NCBI RefSeq assembly: GCF_014839805.1
Contig: NC_051126.1
Span: 10,424,609-10,488,608 of the forward strand
Length of the DNA stretch: 64,000 nucleotides
Direction: 5' to 3'
From: Manduca sexta
Taxonomy: Eukaryota > Arthropoda > Insecta > Lepidoptera > Sphingidae
Shown: positions 43,740-55,539 of the stretch, in pieces
How the letters are laid out: each line of letters opens with the position of its first letter
Numbering within the stretch: position 1 is the first letter of the stretch
Translations under genes and position numbers: made by a program
Notes under the pieces: generated by a model
Database searches by the model: none
What the model was told of the DNA's origin: nothing
The model's input: the letters and a program-made list of their open reading frames with translations, nothing else

Positions 43740-44900
43740 CCATTTTCAATAAATGATTCAAATCGCTTTTTCGATCTAAGTATCTCAAATTTACCAATCA
43801 GAACAAAGTTTTTCTTGACATGCTTATAAATAAGTAATTTTGATTAATTTTAGTTCGTTCTCGGAATCGGATTGAAGACTGAGATCGGGATCGTTTTTGA
43901 AAGTTACCTACATATGATACATAATTTTGACATTTACAGTCAGCTACATAAGTAACAGAACAAACTCAACATTTCACATCGTTTTTTACCTTTTGAGTAC
44001 TTATCAACAATCGTTTTTTCTTTACTAAAATATACTCTACATATCACACATCTATACTCTACTAATAAACATCAAAGGGTTAACTTTATTTTAGATGAAG
44101 AAAAAGGAATATTTGGATTGAAGTTAATATGTAAGAGCGTTTTGAATTTGTTCAGCTATTTTCTTTGCCAGTACGTTGGAAGCTGCTTTTGGCAAGTCTA
44201 GAAATATTTAGGAAGGATTATATTCAACAGTGAACTTCATATATCTAATGATGATGTCATACGTATAGACGTATATATCAAGTATGTATATTTAGTATTA
44301 TTTTTTCATCCATTTCCATATTTTTTGTTATTTAGTAAAGTTCGTTTAAATAACATATAAAACGTCTCCTATCTGCAGGAACTTCGCCGTCGTTTATACC
44401 AGTCTGAGTTTGCGACAGGTTTGATTCAATATTCCCCGTCTGAACCACCAGCTCTCAGCAAGACAGATTTGTCACTAAGTCGCTCGAGGAAAGGCGCCGA
44501 GAATTAAATCGCATCTTGGATGAAAGGAGAGAAAATTATATAAAAATGATTGCGTAGTTACTGTTGAAAGACGGAAATGAGGATTTTTATGTTATTATGT
44601 TAATTATTTTCTTTTATTTTAATAGCTTCATTTGTATGGCGTTTTGTGAGATTTACCGTATTTAGAAAAACAAAGAGCTAACAAATAGTACTAACTTTTT
44701 TATAGTCTTTAAAGGGTTGGCTGGCAGTTACATAAAATACATCTCTTGCCATTTGACCCGATAATTAGATAGCATCATTATAGAATTTAATTAATTAAAC
44801 TTTTTAAATTATTGTGATTGACTTCGTTTCTTCTCAGAAGTAGGCAAGGATAATACATGCCAATGTTAGTTCCATTTGCACGAAAGGAACAATTCTAGAT
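43740..44900. other. No gene seen
   Basis: AT-rich sequence, no supported feature. Confidence 0.4.
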
Positions 44901-44904
44901 TCGC

Positions 44905-45010
44905 AGTTGATACTGCGCATAAAATTCAATATCACTTTGTCGAGGAATCGAACCTTAGACCCTCGGCAGTCGTAACGTGTACGCAATACAACTATGCGAC
45001 TGAGTTAAAC
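44905..45010 (-). mobile_element. S2 SINE fragment (tRNA-like head)
   Basis: The minus strand has 'tcgcatagttgtattgcgta', a box-B-like 'aggttcgattcctcg' and 'acaaagtgatattgaatttt', the first 100 bp of S2. The rest is lost. Confidence 0.55.
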
Positions 45011-45314
45011 AACAAATGACCCCTTATCCAATTACTAAAATCAACTAAAAAAATAATTTATCTCATAATCTTATTACACTAAGAACAATTATTGCAAATT
45101 ACTTTTAATAATTTTCTTATAAACGTGTACGCTACAAAAACAAAATCCACGTAGAATTCAATATAAAGATAAAAGCTCATGTAGGATATGTAATACGGTA
45201 AATGATTCTGAAGGGTGTAAAGGATAACAAGGCAATGAAAATGATAGCTATGTAATGGCGATATAATAGAATTATTAGGACTTGTATCTCGAAAAATGTT
45301 TTTCTTTTAAGCGG

Positions 45315-45445
45315 GGCATTCATTTTTTTTATTTAAATCTGTAAAATGTTATACATTATTAAGATTCCGTCAATATTAACTCTACCACCAGTTCGGAAAG
45401 CAGATCACACCAGAGAAGAACTTTCTTCTTTCTTTCTTGACAAAG
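45315..45445 (-). mobile_element. 3' end of a LINE (same family as 6645-6783)
   Basis: The minus strand reads 'ctttccgaactggtggtaga', 'gttaatattgacggaatctt' and 'ataacattttacagatttaa'. It differs from the 6.7 kb copy at a handful of positions over 70 bp. Confidence 0.6.
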
Positions 45446-45700
45446 TGGTTGTGGTTGTCGCGATAGTGATATATGGAAAGTTGTCAGCTTCGGCAGTCTT
45501 GACGATGTTCGGAGGTCTGTTAATGCTTCTCCATTTTTGACGGTTATTAGCGCTGCGTGGGCACTATGTTGGAAGATTTTATCGCCATTTTGATTAAATC
45601 AGTCCAGTGAGTGGGGTATTTGCCTCTAATTCTCTTCCCTTCTACTTGTTCTTAAACCATTCGTTTTTTCATAGTCTTTGTTTTTGGAGATGTGACTAAA
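45440..45700 (-). pseudogene. Decayed C-terminal part of a LINE reverse transcriptase
   Basis: The minus strand gives TLKFFSHISKNKDYEK in one frame and VEGKRIRGKYPTHWTDLIKM in another. This pair fits the post-RT region of RTE-like elements (...HI-x-R...; VxGKRxRGRxPTRWTDxI). Several frameshifts and stops follow. Upstream palm motifs are not present. Element clade is inferred from this pattern only. Confidence 0.5.
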
Positions 45701-45845
45701 GAACTTTAAAGTCTTTGTCTAACGGACGTAGACAGCCTTGTAATAGATTAACCTAAAATGTTTTTAGGTAAATATCTTTATGTACTAGGATAAATTCTAT
45801 GCGTTTTTTAACCCTAGCGACAATGATGTATCTGGTCATAAAGTA

Positions 45846-46101
45846 CATACATAACATCACGCATTTTATCCTCGAAGGGGTATGCAGAGGCGCAACTAGG
45901 GCACCCACTTTTCGCCAAGTATGTTCCGTCCCATGATGTGATAGGGGGCGAGCCTATCGCCATATCGGGCACAAATTCCAGACTCCGGGCTGATACTGAG
46001 CAGAAAAACCCAAATATCACTTTGCCCGACCCGGGATTCGAACCCAGGACCTCAGAGCGCTATTGTACCGGACGTGCAATACAACTACGCCACCGAGGCA
46101 G
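45846..46101 (-). mobile_element. tRNA-derived SINE, family S2, with 15-bp target duplication
   Basis: Complete S2 with intact box B (gggttcgaatccc). TCTGGTCATAAAGTA is at 45831-45845 and 46102-46116, an exact 15-bp duplication. Intact promoter boxes and the perfect duplication mark it as one of the youngest SINEs here. Confidence 0.92.
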
Positions 46102-46140
46102 TCTGGTCATAAAGTAACTTTATTTTTTATTCGTGCACAG

Positions 46141-46455
46141 CAAAGAGTCCCCCCACTGCGCCTGATGGTAAGTTGAGTGGGGTTCAATAGATTGTCGACT
46201 AACGAGAGATGATTAACTCTTCACAGCCGACACAATTATGCCGGCCTGTTGGAACAGGATATCCACACGCTGATCCCAGAACGCGACACGCTTACGTGGG
46301 CCACTAAGGTGGGTTCTAACACCTCGTTTTAACTGATAGAATCTGAAGATATGTACATTTGATTGTTTTTCCAATCGACGCAATCATACCGGCCTGACCG
46401 ACTGATGGGACCGCGACATACGTAGACCATTATGACGGGTTTTGAGGTGCACATT
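46141..46455 (+). repeat. Dispersed repeat R3, full copy plus decayed second unit
   Basis: 46141-46330 has all R3 blocks ('cgcctgatggtaagttgag', 'cgacacaattatgccggcc', 'cacgcttacgtgggccacta'). 46358-46455 repeats a weaker version ('ccaatcgacgcaatcatac', 'gacatacgtagaccattatg'). This suggests either a tandem or a second old insertion. Confidence 0.6.
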
Positions 46456-46459
46456 GGTT

Positions 46460-47800
46460 TGATCAGATACAAACCCACCAACAAACTACAACAAAACCAA
46501 TTTACGATGTGCATCGACCGTAACAGTCTAACAATGCGTTGGCCGATGGAAACGTAATTTAATAAAGGCTTTGTATCACTTTAACCTGTAATAGAAGCTG
46601 TCCCGACCAATGAGTCGTAATATGACTTGCAGTTTCAAGCCGTTGTCTCCTTTGACGACAGTTTCGAGAAACACCTATCGATAAATGTACGAAGTTGGAA
46701 CCAAGTGAATGGACGGGATAATTTTGAGGATCGACCGATACACCTTGTTGGATTGTAACCGTCCTTGTCGAATTGTAATCGTCAATCATATGTAATTATA
46801 TTGAAATTATTGAAGGCTTTTAAAAATATGGGATAGGAATATCTAAATATGTAGATTTGAATGTCTCTTTCGTGAACTGGTTCTGAAATGAGAAATTGCT
46901 GTTTAATTACCATTTGCAACGATAGAATGTTTGGGAATTGGAATGCAATGAAACTTGGATAGTCATGGACCCAAGCACCCTCAGGATTCCTGATGCGAAG
47001 CAAGATTTGTATAATAATGGGGGCTTAGAACCATGGAGTAGTATGTGGTTGATGAGGGTGACATTTTTTTCGTTTAAACAAGACAACTTTACTACACTGA
47101 CAAGTAACTATTGCATAATTATTATGTTACATTGGTTATTGCTGTATTTGTGTCTGATATGGCGATAGGTGCGCTTTCTATCACATCATGGGACGGAGTA
47201 CCCACGGCGGAAAGTAGGTTTACCAGTTGCGCCCCTATCTGCTGCTTCAGGAATTTAAATAGAAAATTTTTGATCAAATATTCATTCATTTATAATGGAA
47301 AAATAGTAACAAGAAATTAGACTAACTGGCGATTACATAATATTAAATCTGCTCGAAAGATAATTATGATATGATCCGCTCGTTTATAAGTTTACTATTA
47401 AAATATAAATATTAATTCATAAAGGTCTTTTCACTTAGTAGCTTTCCTACTGAATTTTATGCTTAAACCGATTTAGTTACGAAATTCCAAACTATTAACG
47501 AATTTTACCATCATTAGTGTAGATTCCATTGAAATTATTATTTATACGTCGCGAATTCCGTGAATTGGTTGAAAGCTGCAGGCAAAATCGGGAATTTTTA
47601 TTATTTGCAGTGATTCCAACAGTTGCATCCATTACCCGCGTTGGATATCCATTAGCACCGCGTTGGTTACGTTCGGTGGAATAAGGGCCAAATTGTCTTC
47701 CGAATCGGTTAATACTGGTTAGACTTGCCCATTATTTACATATAATCATTTGGTTAATTCCTAATAGAATTACTAATAGGCGATCAGCGTGTACGGAGAG
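46460..47800. other. No gene; one SINE fragment
   Basis: 47150-47253 is an S2 body fragment ('gatatggcgataggtgcgct', 'tatcacatcatgggacgga'). The rest is AT-rich without a supported gene. Confidence 0.45.
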
Positions 47801-47849
47801 AGCAATGCTCGGAGTCTTTTTTGTGGAGAAATTAAGTAAGCTGCTAAAG

Positions 47850-48086
47850 AACCAGAGTAACCGACGTTGCTCGCAAAATTGGCATCCTGAAGTGGAAGCC
47901 GGCCATATCTGCAGACGGATGCACGGTCGAAGCAGCAGAGAAGTAAAAAGAAAAAAAGTGAAACAGGCGGCGGGTAGACGATGTATACGGGCTGCTCAAA
48001 GCCGGGATGATAAACGCTCACTTGGGGAGGCCAACATTTTAAATAAAATGCTTTGTTCATCACGTAGGCGAACATAGTTGCACTTA
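47850..48086 (+). other. Coding-like remnant of unknown element
   Basis: GC-richer than its surroundings. The plus frame ends AAQSRDDKRSLGEANILNKML, and SLGEA recalls the end of LINE C-termini, though it then diverges. The stretch ends in a 26-mer (48061-48086) that also occurs inverted at 38697-38722. Possibly another decayed LINE; I cannot name it. Confidence 0.3.
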
Positions 48087-48573
48087 TGATAAATCAAGGT
48101 ACATAAGAAAATATAATTATTACTTAAATAAGGTAGCTTATATAAATCAAAGACAATTTATATTGACCATAAAATAAATGAAAGTTTTTGGCCACGTTTA
48201 ACCAGGGCCTAGGTTTAACAGTGGACGGCGATAGGCTGATAGATTGAGCTCCTAATATATCTCCACTTTTAAAGATTTAGTATAGTACATATTTTCAGAA
48301 ATTATTCCATACATTGACACGCACACATAACTAAATTTAAATTCTTGGAAAAAATAATTTATTTATCAATACATCAAAACGTTTATATTGAAAATTGAAT
48401 CGAGTAATAAGACTTTATAGAACATGAAATCTTCCTTTGAAGTAGTTGATGTTACGAAGCCGTATGTGATATATTGAAAGTTAATTAATTTTACGCTTCG
48501 TATAATTTGAAGCAATTGATTTTCTAGTTTTTATTGGCTCAATAGAATATTATAAATCGATAATGTTTATTGA

Positions 48574-48909
48574 GAAGCAGCGATAGCCTAGTTGGTTGTG
48601 GAACGGACTGCCGAGACGAATGTCCGCAGGTTCAAATCCCAAAGGCATACACCTCTGACTTTTCTAAAGTTATGTGTGTATTCTTTGTGAATTATCGCTT
48701 GCTTGGCGATGGCGAAGGAAATCGTCGTGAGATAACCTGCATACCTGAGAAGTTCTCAATAGGAATTTCGAGGGTGTGTGAAGTCTACCAATCCGCACTA
48801 GGCCAGCGTGGTGGACTAAGGCCTAATCCCTCTCAGTAGTAGAGGAGGCCCGCGCCCAACAGTGGGACAATATATAATACTGGGCTGATATTCATTAATA
48901 TTAATTAAC
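48574..48909 (+). mobile_element. tRNA-derived SINE, family S1, with 10-bp target duplication
   Basis: Intact box A 'gatagcctagttggttgtgg' and box B 'ggttcaaatcc', full body to 'gcccaacagtgggac'. TGTTTATTGA flanks it at 48564-48573 and 48910-48919. The most promoter-intact S1 copy in the window. Confidence 0.87.
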
Positions 48910-48984
48910 TGTTTATTGAATAGATCTGCGATGAAAATTAAATAATACTTAATCTTAGTTTTTCTGTATCATAAAATCTGATTT

Positions 48985-49165
48985 GACGGCCTCCTGATCC
49001 CTCTCCGGTCATGTCGGATTTCCTTATCACCGAATTATAAGAGTGAAGAAACAGAGAGTGCTGTGTATTGCGCACACACTTGTGCACTATATCTCCTGCG
49101 TACCTGGCTGATCACCGTTGAGATTGGCCACCTTGGCCGAAAATTCGGCTAGGAGGATTCATTAA
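48985..49165. repeat. Dispersed lepidopteran-type repeat
   Basis: 'cggtcatgtcggatttcctt', 'gcgcacacacttgtgcacta' and 'ctggctgatcaccgttgaga' form a block I associate with moth genomes. Only a weak relative (15720-15900) occurs here, so the support is limited. Confidence 0.4.
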
Positions 49166-49169
49166 TTCA

Positions 49170-50940
49170 TCATAAAACTGTTTTAGGCCTATGCCTAGCA
49201 TGCGTTATTGTATACTTCGCTAATATTGTTATCAATTGACCTGATTTCTTTGAGAATTCTCTCCCAATCCCCATGTTTGCTTTCCCATAATATATGCGAG
49301 AGTAAACGGAAAGTTTTGAAACCGGCTTCCAGCCAGGGGCGTCAGAATCATACAATTTGATAAACCGCGCGTGAGAATTTACCAACTTACTCCAAGTTCA
49401 GAAGACTGGATTTCTTGCTACGTTTCGCAATTTACAAAGGACACGCGGATGTGGGTGTGATAACTTTACCAAATTAAACCAACTGGTTAATTTGTGTGCA
49501 ATGTCGCCTTTGAATGTTAAGATGGTCGAATAAATTTATAATTTAGAAGTAAATATTCGTAAGGTATCAAAAGCAACACGAAATTTTTTCATAATAGCAT
49601 TTTGGATAGACTTTTGTTGCTTTAAGTGCGGCTGGTATCGCGGGAGTATGGGCTTTGGTCACTTCATATCACACGACTAAATTCTTCCGTTTGTGGGCCT
49701 CTGGTCTTTAAAAAATAGAATAATAAAACCAAGTGCAGTTTCGAGCATATAGCTTTTATTCACGGTCTAACATAACATAAGGTTTACTTTATGCGGAGTT
49801 GTTCGGAGAAGTTACTAAAAGAAACTACATACTTATCTTCTTGAAAATAACATTTTACAATAATTCAATCGAACCATAGATGTAATAATTGTGTAAGATT
49901 CGAAGCAAAACAAATATAAATATTTTGATTTTACACGTCCTAATTCGTCATAGCGGAAACATCACACTTTCAATGAGAAATACACCCACACACGTCACAT
50001 TCGTAGTAAACAACATTATCAAATTCAGAAGAGTAAAACTAGATAATTAATGAAAATATTCGTTATTCGTCGTTAAATTGTAACAATGTTAACAGAAGTA
50101 AACACGAGTATGTTTTGTTCATTTATTGACGTAATGGCTTAAGACCCTGTATATGTATATGGATTTGAGATTGTATTGTCTTAGAACTAAATACCGTTGA
50201 ACAATAATCAACCCCACCTGTTTCAATAAACTGCAAACTGCGATTAACAGCAGAAGTAATTGAGCCGAACTTTCACTTCGCGTAGTTTGTAGTGACGCCT
50301 TAACAAGCATCCGGTGTCAGTGCCCATACTACAGCACTATCTTCATTATGTAACCTGATTATATCAGTTATTTATTTATTAAAAGGAACAACTCACAAAA
50401 CATACATCGATACTTGTTTAATACAAAGGTTAAAAAAAAGCAAAATGTTTCAATTACGAGTCGTCATAGCATGCACATAATACAAAATGAGTGAATGGAT
50501 AAGACATGGTAAGTGGGAGGGGGGATAGACATTAGTGGGACTTGCAGACGTTGTCCTGTCACAGGCCGCATTTTATTTAAACAAGCTTTCATCTTAGGTT
50601 TCGACAACAGCGCCATACATCGGGTCCAAATTAATCCTATGGTTACGTCAACAGAGCTGCCTATAGGGTTCAAAATTATCCGACGACTTAAGCTGGAATT
50701 CACTAAACTCTCACAAATATTATTATTGAAATCGGTTAGATGATCTTGGATTAGCGTATAGGAAAAAAATATACTTAACTATTACCCAAATTGCCAACGC
50801 TGCCCGGTGTTTCCCGTTGATTTATACAATTATTCTTTTATTTGTCCTGATTGTTAAGACCACAACAAAAAAGGAATCTGTCAAGCCGGTCGAGCCGTTG
50901 TAAACTGATGGTCTTTCATACATGTACCTATAATAGTATA
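49170..50940. other. About 1.8 kb, no gene seen
   Basis: No recognised element. Minus-strand frame 50464-50703 is open but has no recognisable domain and is treated as chance. Confidence 0.4.
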
Positions 50941-50946
50941 AAATAA

Positions 50947-51218
50947 TATCAATCCTGTATTATAATACTTTCCCACTGCTGGACACGGGCCTCCTCTACT
51001 ACTGAGAAGTATAAGCTCTTAGTCCAAGACGCTGGCTTAGTGCGGATTGGTAGACTTCACACACCTACATAATGCCTATAGAGAATTTCTCAGGTATGCA
51101 GTTTTCCTTACGATGTTTTCCTTCATCGTTAAAGTAACTAATTCACATAGAATACACACATATTTTTTGGAAAAGTTAGATGTGTGTGTCCTTGGGTTTG
51201 GAACATGCATACTGTCTT
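50947..51218 (-). mobile_element. tRNA-derived SINE, family S1, decayed
   Basis: Minus-strand body blocks 'cgtgtccagcagtgggaaag', 'ccgcactaagccagcgtct' and 'ggtgtgtgaagtctaccaat' are in S1 order. The tRNA head is lost beyond about 51218. Confidence 0.7.
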
Positions 51219-51219
51219 A

Positions 51220-51930
51220 CATACATGTGGCAAGTGATTTTTATTTATACAGGTAATTACTAATTAATTAATACTAAAGTAAAAACTCTAAGGGTTTATG
51301 CAGACGTTGTATTTTATAAGCGACAACGATGTGTATTCAAGATCGCGTCGAGAGTTGACACTACGTACTTTTTTGTATACTTTTGTAATTTGACGCCTAG
51401 TTTCTTCATTGACAATATCAATTAAACTTACTGTTACTTTATTAAAATAATATTTTGTGTTGTTACTCTTAAAGTTTTCATTCTGATTGTTATTTTTATA
51501 CAGTTTATGAAGGAACTAGTTCGTAAAATATAAATCGTTAAAGTATTTCCAAATACTTCTTACGAACAAGTATACGTTACCCCATTAACATATTTAAAGG
51601 AGTTTACCACAGGGACAATCAGGAAACTTGAGATCTCGGTAACTCAAATATTGTCCAACAATTTGACCTACATAACAGCGGTTATCCCCTCAATAACTAT
51701 CGCATACTAAATGTAAACCGCAGCTTTGTTTACATGGATATTTCAGTTATAAAGTTTTGGTAGGGGCTAACCTATATCCGTATCAGGCTCGAATCTAATT
51801 ACATTCGAACCCAAGACTTCACGCTTCATAGCAGATGTAGGGCTTCGTATGGTGTAAGATTTCCGGAGGCCGAAACAATCTTGTATTCTTAATTTCTCTT
51901 TCCGTTAAAGACGGTAGGGCGATTTCCATC
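51220..51930. other. No gene seen
   Basis: AT-rich sequence, no supported feature. Confidence 0.4.
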
Positions 51931-51934
51931 TCTT

Positions 51935-52070
51935 TTTGACATTAAAATTAAACTATTTTTCGGATTTTATCGCTTTTAATATTTTACTTTTTCTCCCGAC
52001 GTTTCTGAGGTTTCGTTTCTTGAATCTCTTTTTTGACTTTAGACTACAATAACACCTCGGATTCTTCTGG
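51935..52070. mobile_element. Penelope-like terminal repeat remnant (P8)
   Basis: 'gacattaaaattaaactatt', 'ttctcccgacgtttctgagg' and 'aataacacctcgg' match one arm of the family. Confidence 0.5.
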
Positions 52071-52184
52071 GATGTGGCTGATTATAGGTGATAATAATCT
52101 TGTAAGATTAGATGACCCACTATTTTTAGTGTATATTGCTAAAAACTTATTACATTGTCACAAGAATTTGGCATTACTTAGATG

Positions 52185-52325
52185 ATGATTTCTTATGTTT
52201 ACGCGAATGTTAGCCATTAAAATAAAGTTATTTTTATTATTATTTTCTCCCGACATTGCGAAGACTTCATGGTCACGGGAAAAAATAATACATATAACCG
52301 CGATAAAATCCGTACAATAGTTTCA
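52185..52325. mobile_element. Short palindromic Penelope-like copy (P9), 12-bp target duplication
   Basis: Tail 'atttcttatgtttacgcgaa', then 'ctcccgacattgcgaagact' and the inverted arm 'ccgcgataaaatccg'. ATTACTTAGATG occurs at 52173-52184 and 52326-52337, an exact duplication. Confidence 0.85.
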
Positions 52326-52601
52326 ATTACTTAGATGGTATAATATTGTTCGATGGTGTGTGTAGAACATGATTGCACAGCTCATAAATACGTGTATGGA
52401 TAATAAATAAACTTTAACACAATAGTCATAAAATCCAAAGTTTATAAACCCCATATCCAGATTGTCAAAACCCGATTGCATTAATACCAAACGCATGAAT
52501 ATTGGCAATTAATAGTTCTCTATTTTATACATATCGTATTGAATGTTATTTGCCTGCTGCTAACTTCGTATTGATATATTGGTGTATTATCTTATATATT
52601 A

Positions 52602-52854
52602 CTAGCTTTTGCTCGCGGCTTCGCCCGCGTGAATGTGTTTTCCGGGATATTTTTTTTCCGATTCACTTGATACGTATCGTTATATTATGACCACATTTTA
52701 CAAATCATTATAAATTGTAGCCTATATGTTTTTCTGATGTATAACCAATATTATTGTAAAGTTTCATCCAAATCAGTTCAGCAGTTTTTTTCGTGAAAGA
52801 GGAACAAACATACATCCATTCTCACAGACTTGCGCATTTATAATATTAGTAGGA
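52602..52854 (-). mobile_element. Non-autonomous Helitron (253 bp)
   Basis: The minus strand starts A|TCCTACTAATATTATAAAT and ends GAGCAAAAGCTAG|T, with hairpin 'gcgggcgaagccgcgagc'. The 5' end differs from the copies at 16.8, 22.3 and 31.8 kb while the 3' end is shared, so it is a related subfamily. Confidence 0.75.
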
Positions 52855-52877
52855 TTACTATTTACTATTATTATAAA

Positions 52878-53050
52878 CAAGCTTTTGTTCGCGGGTTCGC
52901 AAGGTTGAAATAGTTTTTCCGTGATAAAATTCGAGTTTCATATTTTCCCGGGATAAAAAGCATAGCAATCAGGAAAAGTATAGTTCTCTATTAATAAAGA
53001 AAATCTAAATCGGTTTAAAAGTTCCAGAGATTAGCGCGTTCAAACAAAAA
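52878..53050 (-). mobile_element. Helitron remnant
   Basis: The minus strand holds 'gaacgcgctaatctctggaac', 'tttttatcccgggaaaatat' and 'ccttgcgaacccgcgaaca', the body and hairpin of the same group. The CTAG end is mutated (AAGC). Confidence 0.5.
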
Positions 53051-53089
53051 AAAATCTACAGCACACGAAAACAGAACTCGACTTCTGAT

Positions 53090-53484
53090 ATTTGTTGCAG
53101 TTCTAATGTTATTTTCAATGTAAAAGTTCACCTAGACGACTGCCAAAATTATACCAGTATTTTTTGCCGCCAACTGAACCAACCGGGGCGAGCCGTCATG
53201 TCGGGTTTTTCGCTTTGTTTGGTATAAAACACATTTGGAAGTCACCCACGAGCAGTGCTGTACGCACTAGCTGATCTCCGGTTCTATTTATTTATGTACA
53301 GCCAGTAGAAGTTACACTATTACTTATATCAAGGTTAGTACAAGATGAAATAAAAAAAATTAAGTGCACTCCTTTTGATTGTGCCACAACACGCATTAGA
53401 AAAGGTAGCAGTAATAATAATCATTAAATAAAATAAGACAGGAAAACTAATTTAAATTAACAAAAAAATTAAATACATTATTAT
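53090..53484. other. No gene; TATA-like site
   Basis: TATAAAA at 53223-53229 is followed 31 bp later by GCAGTG, an insect initiator-like spacing. No downstream coding exon is visible, so a promoter is only a possibility. Confidence 0.25.
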
Positions 53485-54655
53485 GTAATAATATTGAACG
53501 GGTTCGAATCGGAGCCGTACTACACCAGATCCGGCGTGAGCCAGGGTAGCAATCTCGGCCCCCTCACCTCTATTATAATGGTCAATGACCTACCCGAGAT
53601 CGTTAAACATGCCACGTGTTTAATGTTTGCAGACGACCTCAAACTGTTTCTTCAACTTACAGACCAATCTTCCAGTGAACACCTGCAGGAAGATATAGAT
53701 AGCATAGTTGAATGGAGTCTTAGAAACAAACTGCATTTCAATGTGGCTAAGTGCTCGGTGATGAGCTTCACATGCGCCCGAGTACCTTTGTACCAGGAAT
53801 ACCGGATTGGCGCGGAACCTATCCGGAGAGTGTCGCAGGTGCGAGACTTGGGAGTGCATCTTACGCCTGAATTGACGTTTCGTGATCATATCACGAAAAT
53901 TTGCAAAAAGGCGTACAGAAATCTCGGCTTTGTGTTAAGGCAGACGCGACACTTCACCAATATCACCACCATTAGAGTACTTTACGACGCGTTGGTTCGT
54001 AGTCATTTAGAGCACAGCGCGATCGTTTGGGCCCCACAAGACGACAAGTACACGACCATGTTGGAATGCGTGCAGAACAAGTTCGCGAGACATCTGTACA
54101 TGAAACTCTGTGGGGTATATCCGCTATATCCGCTGATGTATCCCACATTGTTCGTACTGGGCATGGTCGGGTACAACGAGCTGAGGGTGCGACGCGAGTT
54201 TGCCCTCGCGTTGTACCTGGTGAAGCTGTTGCGTGGTGTCGAGCACAACCCGGGGGTTCTGCGCTGCCTGTGCCTGAGCGTTCCGGACCGGTATGTGTGG
54301 AGACGGCGCCGCCCGCCACTACTGGCGGTGCCGGTGGCTAGGACTAATTTATTGGCCTTAGGATTAGGGCCATTAATGAGGTACATGCCAAAACAGATAT
54401 TTTGGCATGTAAGTGGAGTGAATTGGCAAAGATTTTGTTATTTATTCTCTGTTACACCTAATAATTAGTATTTAATAATTTTATGTTTTATTTTGTTCAA
54501 TGTTTTTAATATGTTTATGATTGTTTTGTTTTTTGTTTTATACTTAATTGTTTTTTTTTTTTTTATTAATGGTAGTTACCCCACACTGTCGCATTGGAAT
54601 AGTTCTGTTATGACTGTGTGTGAGAAAAATAAAAATAAATAAATAAAAATTAATT
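53485..54655 (+). mobile_element. 5'-truncated LINE with open reverse transcriptase frame
   Basis: Homology starts abruptly at about 53490 inside the RT domain. The frame is open to 54468, then a 3' UTR ends in an AAAT-rich tail (54623-54651) with overlapping AATAAA. The coding part is far richer in GC than its flanks, as expected for a foreign, recent arrival. Exact target duplication not found. Confidence 0.8.
53494..54468 (+). CDS. LINE reverse transcriptase, C-terminal fragment, uninterrupted
   Basis: 325 codons without a stop, but no native start: the first codon is TTG and the frame simply enters from truncated DNA. Motif B is SGVSQGSNLGPL (usual Pro of SGVPQGS is Ser) at residues about 13-24. 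Motif C is FADDLKLF at about 45-52 with both catalytic Asp. WSLRNKLHFNVAKC, VRDLGVHLTPELTFRDHI (thumb) and LVRSHLEHSAIVWAP follow. Motif A and everything upstream, including the endonuclease, are missing, so it cannot act alone. The 90 C-terminal residues are Arg/Leu-rich. The style fits the Jockey/CR1 group and differs from the 27.4-30.6 kb LINE. The lack of nonsense or frameshift changes suggests recent insertion. Confidence 0.85.
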   Translation: MNGFESEPYYTRSGVSQGSNLGPLTSIIMVNDLPEIVKHATCLMFADDLKLFLQLTDQSSSEHLQEDIDSIVEWSLRNKLHFNVAKCSVMSFTCARVPLYQEYRIGAEPIRRVSQVRDLGVHLTPELTFRDHITKICKKAYRNLGFVLRQTRHFTNITTIRVLYDALVRSHLEHSAIVWAPQDDKYTTMLECVQNKFARHLYMKLCGVYPLYPLMYPTLFVLGMVGYNELRVRREFALALYLVKLLRGVEHNPGVLRCLCLSVPDRYVWRRRRPPLLAVPVARTNLLALGLGPLMRYMPKQIFWHVSGVNWQRFCYLFSVTPNN

Positions 54656-54659
54656 TTAA

Positions 54660-55535
54660 TAAGATCATGGAAAAATCCATAATCAAATGAATTCCTTATA
54701 AACGTAGAATTCTGTCCATCATAAATAATACGTATTTATCGCACAAAGGTTTAAGTTAAGCCGCAAAGGTTTCATAAGGGTTAACGTATTTAGTTCAGAA
54801 GGGAAATAGTGAATCCTGTTTCGCGTCTTTTCAAAATAAGTTTTAGCGATCATTCTGGTCACTTGTTAAAAGTATATCAGAAAATATATTTTCATTTATG
54901 ATTTTCTGAAGTAATGTATCTTGAAAAGGTCCAAAAAAATATTTGTGATTTTCTTTTTGTAGAGATTAGAAATGAACTTAGCGGGTCTGTCCGCATGATA
55001 GTTTTGTCCCCGAATAAAAGTTCTACTGGAAACAACGTATTTTTTCGAGGTAGAGAAACCCATAAACTATATCTTTGTAAAACATATTTTGTTAATAAGT
55101 ATTTTATTTATTTATTTATTCGCTTACGCTTCACGGCTTAAAGACCTATCATATGATAACCAAAGGTATAGAAAAAACACAGAAAATGTAAGAATTATAC
55201 CTTAAATTTTCTGGAATCTTGTAAACAAAGATTTTAACCAACAATGAGGATGAATATCCAGTCTAAGATCTGTAACCACTCAATACCATCTCATCTCATC
55301 TGAAATAAAACAACCAAGTTCGATCCCTTAAGCGTGCCACAATAGAACCAGAGGAAATGGCGTATTTGAGAAAATGGTCGGATCTACGTGCGATTGCATA
55401 ATGCACTCGCTGCCGAGCGTCTTTTGTCGAGCTTTGCAGCCAACTATTTTAAGTACATGAAAATTGCGTTGACGTATGATTTAGTGACATGTGGGGTAGA
55501 GATGTCAATTTTTTATCTATCGATACATCGATATG
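54660..55535. other. No gene seen
   Basis: AT-rich sequence, no supported feature. Confidence 0.4.
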
Positions 55536-55539
55536 GGTT

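Noticed and set aside
53972..54386. Three overlapping open frames opposite or beside the LINE reverse transcriptase
   Set aside because: They lie in the GC-rich part of the real frame, where stops are rare on every strand. Their translations are Arg/Pro/Thr-rich with no motif.
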